Source: Mycobacterium sp. 852002-51961_SCH5331710
Lineage (GTDB): Bacteria; Actinomycetota; Actinomycetes; Mycobacteriales; Mycobacteriaceae
Direction of reading: 5' to 3'
Assembly (NCBI RefSeq): GCF_001665535.1
Contig: NZ_LZSQ01000131.1
Coordinates: 1 to 64,000, forward strand
DNA length: 64,000 bases
Position 1 is the stretch's first letter; each line of letters opens with the position of its first letter. Below the pieces are notes generated by a model. That model saw nothing but the letters and a program-made list of their open reading frames with translations, was not told where the DNA came from and searched no databases. A program made the translations under genes and the position numbers. This document shows, piece by piece, positions 52,200 to 60,969 of the stretch.

Positions 52200-53324
52200 T
52201 CAGCGCAGACCGGTGCCGCGGTTGAGCGCGGTCTGCACCATCGTGGCCAACAGGGTCGGATAGTCGACGCCGCTGGCGGCCCACATCCGCGGAAACATCG
52301 AGATGGTCGTGAATCCCGGCATGGTGTTGATCTCGTTGATGACGGGACCGTCGTCGGTGAGGAAGAAGTCGACGCGGGCCAGTCCCTGACAGTCGATGGC
52401 GTTGAACGCCTGGATCGAGAGCGCACGCACGGCGTCGGCGACATCGTCGTCGACCTTGGCGGGCACGTCGAGTTCGGCCGCGTCCTCGAGATATTTCGTC
52501 GCGAAGTCATAGAAGCCGTCCTCGCGGCCGCGCACCCCGGCGACGCGGATCTCGCCGAGCGCGCTGGCCTCGACCCGTCCGTCGGGGAATTCGAGCACGC
52601 CGCATTCCAGTTCGCGCCCCGACACCGCGGCCTCGACGATCACCTTCGGATCGTGCCTGCGGGCCTGGTCGATCGCCTGCGGCAGCTGGTCCCAGGCCGT
52701 CACCCGGCTCACGCCGATCGACGAGCCGCCGCGCGCCGGTTTCACGAAGACCGGAAGGCCCAGCCGCTCGCGAGCCTCGAGGGTCAGCGTGTCCCGGCGG
52801 GGCCGCAACACCTCGTAATCGCCGATCGGCAGACCGGACGCGCCCAACAGCTTCTTGGTGAACTCTTTGTCCATGCCGACGGCGCTGGCCAGCACACCCG
52901 CCCCGACGTAAGGCACACCCGCAAGCTCGAGCAGGCCCTGGATCGTGCCGTCCTCCCCGTACGGGCCGTGCAGAACCGGAAAGACGACGTCGACCGCCGC
53001 CAGGATCTCCCCCGCTTCCCCGCCGAGCGACAGCAACTGCCCGCCGCGGCCCGGATCGGCGGCCAGCGCCATTTCGGTGCCCGACGCGGCGGTCACCTCC
53101 GGCAGGCGGCCGTCGGTGATCGCGAGGGTGTCCGGCCGCGCATCGGTCAACATCCACGCCCCCTGCGGGGTGATGCCGACCGGGACCACGTCGAAGCGCT
53201 GCGGATCGAGATTGCGCAGGATGCTGCCTGCGGAGACGCACGAAATCGCGTGTTCGGAGCTGCGTCCGCCGTAGACGACGGCAACCCGGACGCGTCCGGT
53301 GCCGGGGTCATGGCGGGCAGTCAC
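52200..53324 (-). CDS. ddl: D-alanine-D-alanine ligase
   Basis: 374 aa ATP-grasp enzyme making the peptidoglycan D-Ala-D-Ala dipeptide. RVAVVYGGRSSEHAISCVS is the N-terminal domain, then the ATP-grasp motifs KPARGGSSIGVSRV and INEINTMPGFT (metal ligands). The target of D-cycloserine. GTG 53324 is the start. Confidence 0.97.
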   Translation of the reverse strand: MTARHDPGTGRVRVAVVYGGRSSEHAISCVSAGSILRNLDPQRFDVVPVGITPQGAWMLTDARPDTLAITDGRLPEVTAASGTEMALAADPGRGGQLLSLGGEAGEILAAVDVVFPVLHGPYGEDGTIQGLLELAGVPYVGAGVLASAVGMDKEFTKKLLGASGLPIGDYEVLRPRRDTLTLEARERLGLPVFVKPARGGSSIGVSRVTAWDQLPQAIDQARRHDPKVIVEAAVSGRELECGVLEFPDGRVEASALGEIRVAGVRGREDGFYDFATKYLEDAAELDVPAKVDDDVADAVRALSIQAFNAIDCQGLARVDFFLTDDGPVINEINTMPGFTTISMFPRMWAASGVDYPTLLATMVQTALNRGTGLR

Positions 53325-53385
53325 AACCTGCAGAGGCTACCGTCATGGCTGTCGGCCGGCCCGCCCACGATGGCCGTCGGCGCTA

Positions 53386-54489
53386 TCAGCCCAGCGCCTG
53401 CTCGATATCGGCGATCAGATCGTCGGTGTCCTCGATGCCGAGCGAGATCCGGGCGAACCCGTCGCTGACGTCGTCGCCCCAGCGGGCGCGACGGTCCACC
53501 GACGTGTGGATTCCGCCGAAGCTCGTCGAGGCGATCAGCAGCGCGCTGCGCTCGACCAGGGCGTGCACGGCGGCGGCGTCGACCAACTCGACGGCGATCA
53601 GGCCGCCGAACCTCTTCATCTGTGCGCACGCGATCCGGTGCGACGGGTCGTCGGGCAGGCCGGGGTAACGCACCGTTCGCACCGCGGGGTGTGCGTGCAG
53701 TGCCACGGCCAGCGCCGCCGCGTTGTGGCACTGCCGCTCGAACCGCAGGCCGGCGGTGCCGAGGCTGCGTAACAGCAGCCACGCCTCGAAGGCGCCGAGC
53801 ACGGCGCCCGAGCGCAGCCGTTCCCGGGCCACCGCGTCCATCAGGTCGGTGTGCGCGCTGGCGACATACCCGGCGAGGAGGTCGCTGTGGCCCGACAGCG
53901 CCTTGGTCGCGCTGGCCACCACCACGTCCGCGCCCAGCGAAAGCGGTTGCTGTCCGAACGGTGTTGCGGTGGTGTTGTCGACGACCAGCGTCGCGCCACG
54001 GCTGCGACACTGCATCGCGAGCTGGTGCAGATCAACCACATCGAGGCCGGGATTGGCAGGGCTCTCGGCGAGTACCACGTCGGCGTCCGCCGACGCCGCG
54101 CACATCTCGCCGGTGGTCGCAACCACCACCGTGACACCCTGCGCGACAAGGTATTCCGATGCGTAGTCGCGGACCTGGTAGTACCCGTCGGCCGGTACGA
54201 CGAGCTTGCTCCCGGGCTTGGTCAGCGCACGCAGGACGGAGGTGATCGCGGCCATCCCCGATCCGAAGGCCAACGCGGCCGGCGCGCCCTCGAGCTGTGC
54301 GAGCGCCGACTCCACGTGGCGCCACGTCGGATTCGACCCGCGTCCGTAGGTGTCCGGCGATTCGGACTCATCAGGTGACAGATGGAAGGTGGTCGCCGGC
54401 ACGGGTGACGGCGCCACCGCCTGACCCGGGATCGCTTCCGAAGCAACGGATTTCACGCTTCGGGTGGAATCGCCGTATTGACCGTCCAC
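53386..54489 (-). CDS. PLP-dependent cystathionine gamma-lyase/synthase family enzyme
   Basis: 367 aa. Fold type I gamma family: PLP Lys in ASATKALSGHSD, the upstream Asp in LVVDNTTATPFGQQ, and the Tyr/Arg pair in DTYGRGSNPTW. Substrate residues do not allow a choice between cystathionine gamma-lyase, gamma-synthase and related enzymes. GTG 54489 starts 3 bp after the gpsA stop, so it is probably in the same transcript, between gpsA and ddl. Confidence 0.88.
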   Translation of the reverse strand: MDGQYGDSTRSVKSVASEAIPGQAVAPSPVPATTFHLSPDESESPDTYGRGSNPTWRHVESALAQLEGAPAALAFGSGMAAITSVLRALTKPGSKLVVPADGYYQVRDYASEYLVAQGVTVVVATTGEMCAASADADVVLAESPANPGLDVVDLHQLAMQCRSRGATLVVDNTTATPFGQQPLSLGADVVVASATKALSGHSDLLAGYVASAHTDLMDAVARERLRSGAVLGAFEAWLLLRSLGTAGLRFERQCHNAAALAVALHAHPAVRTVRYPGLPDDPSHRIACAQMKRFGGLIAVELVDAAAVHALVERSALLIASTSFGGIHTSVDRRARWGDDVSDGFARISLGIEDTDDLIADIEQALG

Positions 54490-54492
54490 CGG

Positions 54493-55491
54493 TTACTCCG
54501 GTTTCGTGCTGCGCCCGAGCAACAACGCGACGGCTTCGTCGACCGACAAACCCCTGTGGCACACCCGGAATACCGCGTCGGTGAGCGGCATCTCGACGTC
54601 GTAGCTCTCGGCCAATGCGAGCACCGACTGACACGATGCGACACCCTCGGCGACGTGGCCGCCGGTTGCACGCATCGCCGATTCCATCGTGCCGCCCTGG
54701 CCCAGCCGCATCCCGAACGAGCGGTTGCGCGACTGCGTCGACGTACACGTCGCGACCAGGTCACCGACACCGGCCAGGCCTGCCAGCGTCGCGGGTTTGG
54801 CGCCCAACGCGATTCCCAGCCGCATGATCTCGGCCAGCCCGCGGGTGATGATCGCCGCCGCGGTGTTCTCCCCCAGCCCGACACCGGCGGCCATGCCGGA
54901 CGCGAGCGCGATGACGTTCTTGCATGCGCCGCCGACCTCGGCGCCGATGACGTCGGCATTGGTGTAGGGGCGGAAGTACGCGGTCGAGAGCGCACGCTGC
55001 AACGCCACGGCCCGTCCGGAGTCACTGCAGGCCACGACCGTGGCCGCCGGTTGCTCGTCGGCGATCTCGCTGGCGAGGTTCGGCCCGGACACCACCGCGA
55101 CGCGCGATGGATCGGCGCCGGTCATCTGGATGATCACCTGGCTCATGCGCATGAGCGTGTCGAGTTCGATGCCCTTGGCCAGGCTCACCAAGGTGACTTC
55201 GTCGCTGATCAGTCCCGACCACTGTTCGAGGTTGGCTCGTAGTGTCTGGGCGGGCACCGCGAACAGCACCGTGCATGCGCCGTCCAGCGCCTCGCCCGCA
55301 TCGCCGGTGGCCCGGATCGTCTTGGGTAGTTCGGTGTCACCCAGATATCGGGTGTTGCGATGCGTGTCGTTGATCTCGTCGGCGACGTCGGTGTGCCGAG
55401 CCCAGATCCTCACCTCGTTGCCCGCGTCGGCGAGCACCTTGGCCAGTGCACTACCCCACGCACCGGCCCCCATCACCGCCGCTTCCACCAC
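54493..55491 (-). CDS. gpsA: Glycerol-3-phosphate dehydrogenase [NAD(P)+]
   Basis: 332 aa. Makes sn-glycerol 3-phosphate from dihydroxyacetone phosphate for phospholipid synthesis. N-terminal dinucleotide-binding loop GAGAWGSALAKVL; catalytic Lys in GACKNVIALASG. GTG 55491 (VVEAAVMGAGAWG) has TACCCT 6 nt upstream and no ribosome-binding site, so it is a leaderless candidate; GTG 55488 is the alternative. Confidence 0.96.
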   Translation of the reverse strand: MVEAAVMGAGAWGSALAKVLADAGNEVRIWARHTDVADEINDTHRNTRYLGDTELPKTIRATGDAGEALDGACTVLFAVPAQTLRANLEQWSGLISDEVTLVSLAKGIELDTLMRMSQVIIQMTGADPSRVAVVSGPNLASEIADEQPAATVVACSDSGRAVALQRALSTAYFRPYTNADVIGAEVGGACKNVIALASGMAAGVGLGENTAAAIITRGLAEIMRLGIALGAKPATLAGLAGVGDLVATCTSTQSRNRSFGMRLGQGGTMESAMRATGGHVAEGVASCQSVLALAESYDVEMPLTDAVFRVCHRGLSVDEAVALLLGRSTKPE

Positions 55492-55535
55492 GCCTTCAGG
55501 GTAACGCGCGCGACAGTGCTGGCAGGATGACGCAT

Positions 55536-56180
55536 ATGAGCGGATCACCGGATGCCGACATCGGGTTGGTGATCGCCGTAAAACGACTCGCAGCGGCCAA
55601 GACCCGGTTGGCGCCCGTCTTCTCCGCGAGCACCCGCGAAAAGGTCGTGCTGGCGATGCTGATCGACACGATCACCGCCGCGTCCGCGGTCGCGGCGGTG
55701 CGCTCGATCACCGTCGTCACACCGGATGAGGGTGCCGCCGAGGCGGCGGACCGGCTCGGGGCCCGAGTGCTCACCGACCCCACCCCCGACGGCCACCGCG
55801 ATCCGTTGAACAACGCAATCGCCGCGGCCGAAGCCGAGGTTCGGCGTGAGACAGCGAACGTCGTTGTGTTGCAAGGTGATTTACCCGCTCTGCAGACCCA
55901 TGAGCTGGCGGCGGCGGTCGCCGACGCCCGCCGACACCCGCGAAGTTTTGTCGGCGACCGGCACGGCACCGGCACGTCGGCGTTGTTCGCCTTCGGGGTC
56001 GCGCTGAACCCGCAGTTCGGCGCGGACTCCGCGCAACGGCACCGCAGTTCCGGTGCGCTCGAGCTCACCGGGGCGTGGCCCGGGCTGCGCTGCGACATCG
56101 ACACACCCGATGACCTGCTGGTTGCGCGCCGGCTCGGTGTCGGTGCCGCAACGGCGGCGACCATCGCCGCTTCCGGGTGA
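55536..56180 (+). CDS. cofC: 2-phospholactate / phosphoenolpyruvate guanylyltransferase (F420 synthesis)
   Basis: 214 aa. Nucleotidyltransferase that activates phosphoenolpyruvate or phospholactate with GTP in coenzyme F420 synthesis (CofC/FbiD). The N-terminal VKRLAAAKTRLAPVF and LQGDLPALQT motifs fit the family. ATG 55536 gives MSGSPDADIGLV, as in mycobacterial orthologues; ATG 55527 is three codons earlier. Divergent from gpsA by 44 bp. Confidence 0.94.
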   Translation: MSGSPDADIGLVIAVKRLAAAKTRLAPVFSASTREKVVLAMLIDTITAASAVAAVRSITVVTPDEGAAEAADRLGARVLTDPTPDGHRDPLNNAIAAAEAEVRRETANVVVLQGDLPALQTHELAAAVADARRHPRSFVGDRHGTGTSALFAFGVALNPQFGADSAQRHRSSGALELTGAWPGLRCDIDTPDDLLVARRLGVGAATAATIAASG

Positions 56181-56233
56181 ACAGTTCGTAGCGCGCTGGC
56201 ACGAAGGCCGTTGTATGGGGGATCATCTGAGGC

Positions 56234-58423
56234 ATGACCAAAGCCGGGATCGAGGTTCGCGACAACGACAGCGAACCGACCGCTGCGAGCATCCGGCCGA
56301 TGCCGTCGGACTCGGGCGACTCGGCGCCAGAGGCGCCTCCGGCTGCCACGGCGCCCGCGGTCGAGAACGCGCTGCCCGAAGATCGTTACCTGAACCGTGA
56401 ACTGAGCTGGCTCGACTTCAACGCCCGGGTGCTGGCGCTGGCCGCCGATCCGTCGCTGCCGCTGCTCGAACGCGCGAAGTTCCTCGCGATCTTCGCCTCG
56501 AATCTCGACGAGTTCTACATGGTCCGCGTCGCCGGGCTGAAGCGGCGCGACGAGATGGGGCTCTCGGTGCGCTCCGCCGACAACCTCTCCCCGCGCGAAC
56601 AGTTGCGTCGCATCAACGAGCGAACTCAACACCTCGCGAACCGTCACGCGCACGTGTTCCTCGACTCGGTGCGACCCGCGCTGGCCGACGAGGGCATCGT
56701 GATCGTCACTTGGGCCGAACTGGACGAAGCCGAACGCGCCCGGCTGTCCACCTATTTCCACGAACAGGTGTTCCCGGTCCTGACTCCGCTCGCGGTCGAT
56801 CCGGCCCACCCGTTCCCGTTTGTGAGTGGGCTCAGCCTGAACCTCGCGATCACCGTCAAACACCCCGATGACGGCGGGCAGCACTTCGCCCGAGTCAAGG
56901 TGCCGGACAACGTCGAACGATTCGTCGAACTGGCCGTGCGCGAGGGTGATGCGAAGATCGTGCGTTTCCTTCCGATGGAGGAGCTGATCGCGGCGTTCCT
57001 TCATGTGCTGTTCCCGGGGCTGGAGATCGTCGAGCATCACGCCTTCCGCATCACGCGCAACGCCGATTTCGAGGTCGAAGAGGACCGCGACGAAGACCTG
57101 TTGCAGGCCCTCGAGCGCGAACTCGCGCGGCGCCGATTCGGTTCACCGGTGCGGTTGGAAGTCTCCGACGACATGACCGAGAGCATGCTCGAGTTGCTGC
57201 TGCGCGAGCTCGACGTCGCGCCCGGTGACGTCATCGAGGTGCCCGGCCTGCTCGATCTGTCCTCGCTCTGGCAGATCTACGATCTCGATCGCCCCGGGCT
57301 CAAGGATCGGCCGTTCGTGCCTGCGACACCGCCGGCGTTCGGCGAGCGGGAGACGCCGAAGAGCATCTTCTCGACGCTGCGTGACGGCGACGTGCTGGTG
57401 CACCACCCGTACGACTCGTTCTCCACCACCGTGCAGCGGTTCATCGAACAGGCCGCGGCGGACCCGAACGTGCTGGCGATCAAGCAGACGCTGTACCGCA
57501 CGTCGGGTGACTCCCCAATCGTGAACGCGCTCATCGACGCTGCGGCCGCGGGTAAGCAGGTTGTCGCGCTCGTCGAAATCAAGGCGCGGTTCGACGAACA
57601 GGCCAACATCCAATGGGCGCGCGCGCTGGAGCGTGCAGGCGTGCACGTGGTGTACGGGCTCATCGGGCTCAAGACCCATTGCAAGACGTGTCTGGTGGTG
57701 CGCCGGGAGGGCTCACTGATCCGGCGTTACTGCCACATCGGCACCGGGAACTACAACCCGAAAACCGCGCGCCTGTACGAAGACATCGGGTTGTTGACAG
57801 CCGCGCCCGACATCGGTGCGGACCTCACCGACCTGTTCAACTCGTTGACCGGCTACTCGCGCAAGGACTCGTACCGTAACCTTCTGGTGGCGCCCCAGGG
57901 TGTCCGCAGGGGCATCATCGACCGCATCGAACGCGAGATCGCCGCCACCCGTGACGGCGCCGACGGGCGGATCAGGCTGAAAGCCAACGCGTTGGTGGAC
58001 GAGCAGGTCATCGACGCGCTCTACCGTGCATCGCAGGCCGGTGTGCGGGTGGAGGTGGTGGTCCGGGGCATCTGTGCGCTACGCCCCCACGCCCCTGGGT
58101 ATTCGGACAACATCGTCGTCCGCTCGATCCTCGGCAGGTTCCTCGAACATTCACGGATCATCCATTTCCGTGGCATCGACGAATTCTGGATCGGCAGCGC
58201 CGACATGATGCACCGCAATCTCGATCGGCGCGTCGAGGTGATGGCCGAAGTCAAGGATCCGCGACTGAAGGCAGAACTCCATGAGATCTTCGAGTCGGCG
58301 ATGGACCCGGCGACCCGGTGTTGGGAGTTGGGCGTCGACGGTAAGTGGATGGCCTCGCCGCAGGAGGGGCAGACGGTTCGCGATCACCAGGTCTCGTTGA
58401 TGGAACGCCACCGGCAGCGATGA
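56234..58423 (+). CDS. ppk: Polyphosphate kinase
   Basis: 729 aa. Reversible polymerisation of the gamma phosphate of ATP into polyphosphate. The conserved NRELSWLDFNARVL start is at about residue 53. The catalytic His is in CHIGTGNYNP and DEFWIGSADMMHRNLDRRVE is the C-terminal phospho-site region. The first 50 residues are low complexity. It lies between cofC and mutT1 as in M. tuberculosis. Confidence 0.97.
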   Translation: MTKAGIEVRDNDSEPTAASIRPMPSDSGDSAPEAPPAATAPAVENALPEDRYLNRELSWLDFNARVLALAADPSLPLLERAKFLAIFASNLDEFYMVRVAGLKRRDEMGLSVRSADNLSPREQLRRINERTQHLANRHAHVFLDSVRPALADEGIVIVTWAELDEAERARLSTYFHEQVFPVLTPLAVDPAHPFPFVSGLSLNLAITVKHPDDGGQHFARVKVPDNVERFVELAVREGDAKIVRFLPMEELIAAFLHVLFPGLEIVEHHAFRITRNADFEVEEDRDEDLLQALERELARRRFGSPVRLEVSDDMTESMLELLLRELDVAPGDVIEVPGLLDLSSLWQIYDLDRPGLKDRPFVPATPPAFGERETPKSIFSTLRDGDVLVHHPYDSFSTTVQRFIEQAAADPNVLAIKQTLYRTSGDSPIVNALIDAAAAGKQVVALVEIKARFDEQANIQWARALERAGVHVVYGLIGLKTHCKTCLVVRREGSLIRRYCHIGTGNYNPKTARLYEDIGLLTAAPDIGADLTDLFNSLTGYSRKDSYRNLLVAPQGVRRGIIDRIEREIAATRDGADGRIRLKANALVDEQVIDALYRASQAGVRVEVVVRGICALRPHAPGYSDNIVVRSILGRFLEHSRIIHFRGIDEFWIGSADMMHRNLDRRVEVMAEVKDPRLKAELHEIFESAMDPATRCWELGVDGKWMASPQEGQTVRDHQVSLMERHRQR

Positions 58424-58491
58424 CGGATCTCCACAGCGACCGAATTGCCGAAAAGGGCCGTGGGTGCCCGGAATGATCTGCAGGAGTTGAG

Positions 58492-59415
58492 TTGCCGAAG
58501 CGGACATCCGAGACCGGCTCCGATGTGAGGACGATCCTGGCCGCGGGGGCGGTGCTGTGGCGTCCGAACGGTCAGCCCGATGCGCCCGAGGTCGCGCTGA
58601 TCCACCGTCCTCGCTACGACGACTGGTCGCTGCCGAAGGGGAAGGTGGACCCCGGTGAGACCGAGCCCGTCGCGGCCGTCCGTGAGGTGTGCGAAGAAAC
58701 CGGGTACGCCGCGCATCTCGGTCGGCGGCTCGCGTCGGTGAGCTATCCCGTCGAGCAGGGTAAGAAGAAGGTCCGCTACTGGGCGGCCCGCCAGATCCGC
58801 GGCGAATTTCGCCCGAACGACGAGGTCGACGAACTCAAGTGGTTACCCGTTCCGGCGGCCATCAAACAGCTGGACTACCCCCAGGACCGAAAGGTCCTGC
58901 GCCGCTTTGCGAAGAATCCGGCCGATACCAAGACGGTGCTGATCGTCCGTCATGCCACTGCGGGCAGCAAGTCGCGGTTCAAGGGCGACGACCGCGAACG
59001 GCCGTTGGACAAGAACGGGCGCGCGCAGGCGCAATCTCTCGTCGGCTTGTTGCTCGCCTTCGGCGCCGACCATCTATTCGCCGCCGACAGGGTGCGCTGC
59101 GTCTCGACATTGGAACCGTTGGCCGCCGAGCTCGGCGCGGCCATTCTTCGCGACGAGCTGTTGACCGAGGAGTCCTACGCCGACAATCGCAAAGCGGCCC
59201 GGCAACGCTTCCTCGAGATCGCCGACACCCCAGGCACACCGGTGATCTGCACCCAGGGGAAGGTGATTCCCGACCTCATCGAGTGGTGGTGCGAGCGCGA
59301 CAACGTGCGGCCCGACAAGTCGCGCAACCGCAAGGGGAGCACCTGGGTGCTGTCGCTGGCCGACGGCCAACTGATCGCGGCCGACCACATGGGCAGCCCC
59401 CTCGCCGTAAAGTGA
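58492..59415 (+). CDS. mutT1: MutT1: Nudix hydrolase fused to histidine phosphatase
   Basis: 307 aa. Nudix domain (about 12-140) with GKVDPGETEPVAAVREVCEE matching GX5EX7REUXEE. Histidine-phosphatase domain (about 145-300) with VRHATAGSK (RHA) and the family C-terminus VICTQGKVIPDLIEWWCE. In M. tuberculosis the enzyme hydrolyses 8-oxo-GTP forms and diadenosine polyphosphates. The start is TTG 58492, supported by AGGAG about 6 nt upstream. Confidence 0.94.
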   Translation: MPKRTSETGSDVRTILAAGAVLWRPNGQPDAPEVALIHRPRYDDWSLPKGKVDPGETEPVAAVREVCEETGYAAHLGRRLASVSYPVEQGKKKVRYWAARQIRGEFRPNDEVDELKWLPVPAAIKQLDYPQDRKVLRRFAKNPADTKTVLIVRHATAGSKSRFKGDDRERPLDKNGRAQAQSLVGLLLAFGADHLFAADRVRCVSTLEPLAAELGAAILRDELLTEESYADNRKAARQRFLEIADTPGTPVICTQGKVIPDLIEWWCERDNVRPDKSRNRKGSTWVLSLADGQLIAADHMGSPLAVK

Positions 59416-59501
59416 CGCCCACCTGTTGAATACAAAATTCGGGCCGGTGCGGGCCCGGAAAGATTGAGCCGTAGATGTTTTGGGCGGCCGAAAACGCGAA
59501 A

Positions 59502-59530
59502 ACGCCGTGGGTCGCGAGGACCCACGGCGT
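59502..59530 (-). terminator. Rho-independent terminator of hupB
   Basis: ACGCCGTGGGTC (59502-59513) and GACCCACGGCGT (59519-59530) form a perfect 12-bp stem with a 5-nt loop. On the minus strand it is followed by TTTTCGCGTTTTCGG, a T-rich tail, 13 bp beyond the hupB stop. It may also stop mutT1 transcription from the other side. Confidence 0.9.
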
Positions 59531-59542
59531 CTCCGGTTGAAA

Positions 59543-60166
59543 CTACTTGCGGCCGCGCTTGGCCGGCGCCTTGCGGGCCGGAGCCTTCTTCGCGGTCTTC
59601 TTGGCTGCCGTCCGCTTGGTCGCGGCCTTCTTGGCCGGGGCCTTCTTCGCGGCGGACTTCTTGGCCGGCGCCTTCTTGGCGGCGGTCTTCTTGGCTGCCG
59701 TCCGCTTGGTCGCGGCCTTCTTGGCCGGTGACTTCTTGGCGGCGGTCTTCTTGGCTGCCGTCCGCTTGGTCGCGGCCTTCTTCGCAGGTGCCTTCTTCGC
59801 GGCCTTCTTCGCGGTCTTCTTGGCCGCCTTGCGGGCACCTCCCGCCGTTGCGCCTCTCTTCACTGCTGGTCCTTCCGCCGGGAGGCGCTGTGCGCCAGAG
59901 ACAACCGCTTTGAACTGAGCGCCGGGCCGGAATGCCGGCACGGACGTGGGCTTGACTTTCACGGTCTCGCCGGTGCGCGGGTTACGCGCGACGCGGGCGG
60001 CGCGGCGGCGCTGTTCGAAAACGCCGAAGCCGGTAATGGTGACGCTGTCACCCTTGTGAACCGCACGCACGATGGTGTCAACGACGTTCTCCACCGCGTC
60101 GGTCGCCGTCCGGCGATCGGTATTGAGCTTCGTCGTAAGTACGTCGATGAGCTCTGCTTTGTTCAT
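59543..60166 (-). CDS. hupB: HU-like nucleoid protein with Lys/Ala-rich tail
   Basis: 207 aa. The HU domain (about 1-90) starts MNKAELIDVLTTKLNTDRR and includes the DNA-binding arm RNPRTGETVKV. The remaining 115 or so residues are a histone-like tail of PAKKAATKR and AAKK repeats. GGAGG is 6 nt before ATG 60166. In mycobacteria HU compacts DNA and its tail is acetylated and methylated. Strong terminator downstream. Confidence 0.97.
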   Translation of the reverse strand: MNKAELIDVLTTKLNTDRRTATDAVENVVDTIVRAVHKGDSVTITGFGVFEQRRRAARVARNPRTGETVKVKPTSVPAFRPGAQFKAVVSGAQRLPAEGPAVKRGATAGGARKAAKKTAKKAAKKAPAKKAATKRTAAKKTAAKKSPAKKAATKRTAAKKTAAKKAPAKKSAAKKAPAKKAATKRTAAKKTAKKAPARKAPAKRGRK

Positions 60167-60306
60167 GCATAACCTCCGAGAAACCAGTGGCCCTCATTGG
60201 ACCGACTAGAGGACACGGTAAACCCATTCCCCATTGATTTCCAAGAGCCACGCGCAGTTTCAAGCGACGTCAGCGAACTTTCTTGCCCCCCTTGACCTCC
60301 AGAGGG

Positions 60307-60326
60307 GACCCCCGAGAACCGGGGTC
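60307..60326 (-). terminator. Possible hairpin downstream of leuD
   Basis: GACCCC (60307-60312) and GGGGTC (60321-60326) are inverted copies around an 8-nt loop, in the 191-bp gap between leuD and hupB. No T-run follows, so its strength as a terminator is uncertain. The rest of the gap holds the hupB promoter region. Confidence 0.45.
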
Positions 60327-60357
60327 AGAGGCGGTGATTTGGGCTCACCGGCGGCCT

Positions 60358-60954
60358 TTATCCGGTCGGCAGAGTCCGGGGTTTCCAGTCCGGCCTACGC
60401 GCTTCATAAGCTTCGATATCGTCGCATTTGCGCAGCGTAAGGCCTATATCGTCGAGCCCTTCCAGCAATCTCCAAGCCGTATAGTCGTCAATTCTGAACG
60501 GCACCATGACCGTTCCGGCGACTATGGTCCGATCTTGAAGATTCACAGTGATTTCCAGGCCTGGCTGCTCCTCGATGAGCTTCCATAAAATTTCCACATC
60601 ATCTTGCGGAATTTCGGCCGCCAGAAGCCCGGCCTTGCCCGCATTGCCCCGAAAGATGTCGGCGAAGCGGGACGAGATGACGACCCGGAAGCCGTAATCC
60701 ATAAGTGCCCACACGGCATGTTCGCGTGAAGAACCGGTGCCGAAATCGGGGCCGGCGACCAATACCGAACCCTTGTCGAAGGGCGGCAGGTTCAAAACGA
60801 ACGACGGGTCGTTGCGCCAGGCGGCGAACAAACCGTCCTCGAAACCCGTTCGTGTAACTCGCTTCAGGTAGACGGCCGGGATGATCTGGTCGGTGTCGAC
60901 ATTGGATCGGCGCAGGGGAACGCCGATGCCGGTGTGGGTGTGGAAAGCCTGCAT
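60358..60954 (-). CDS. leuD: 3-isopropylmalate dehydratase small subunit
   Basis: 198 aa. Small (swivel) subunit of isopropylmalate isomerase in leucine synthesis. MQAFHTHTGIGVPLRRSNVDTD is at the N-terminus, and GPDFGTGSSREHAVWAL is the conserved motif. AGGAG is about 9 nt before ATG 60954. Follows leuC by 15 bp. Confidence 0.96.
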   Translation of the reverse strand: MQAFHTHTGIGVPLRRSNVDTDQIIPAVYLKRVTRTGFEDGLFAAWRNDPSFVLNLPPFDKGSVLVAGPDFGTGSSREHAVWALMDYGFRVVISSRFADIFRGNAGKAGLLAAEIPQDDVEILWKLIEEQPGLEITVNLQDRTIVAGTVMVPFRIDDYTAWRLLEGLDDIGLTLRKCDDIEAYEARRPDWKPRTLPTG

Positions 60955-60969
60955 GGCTTCTTGCTCCTA

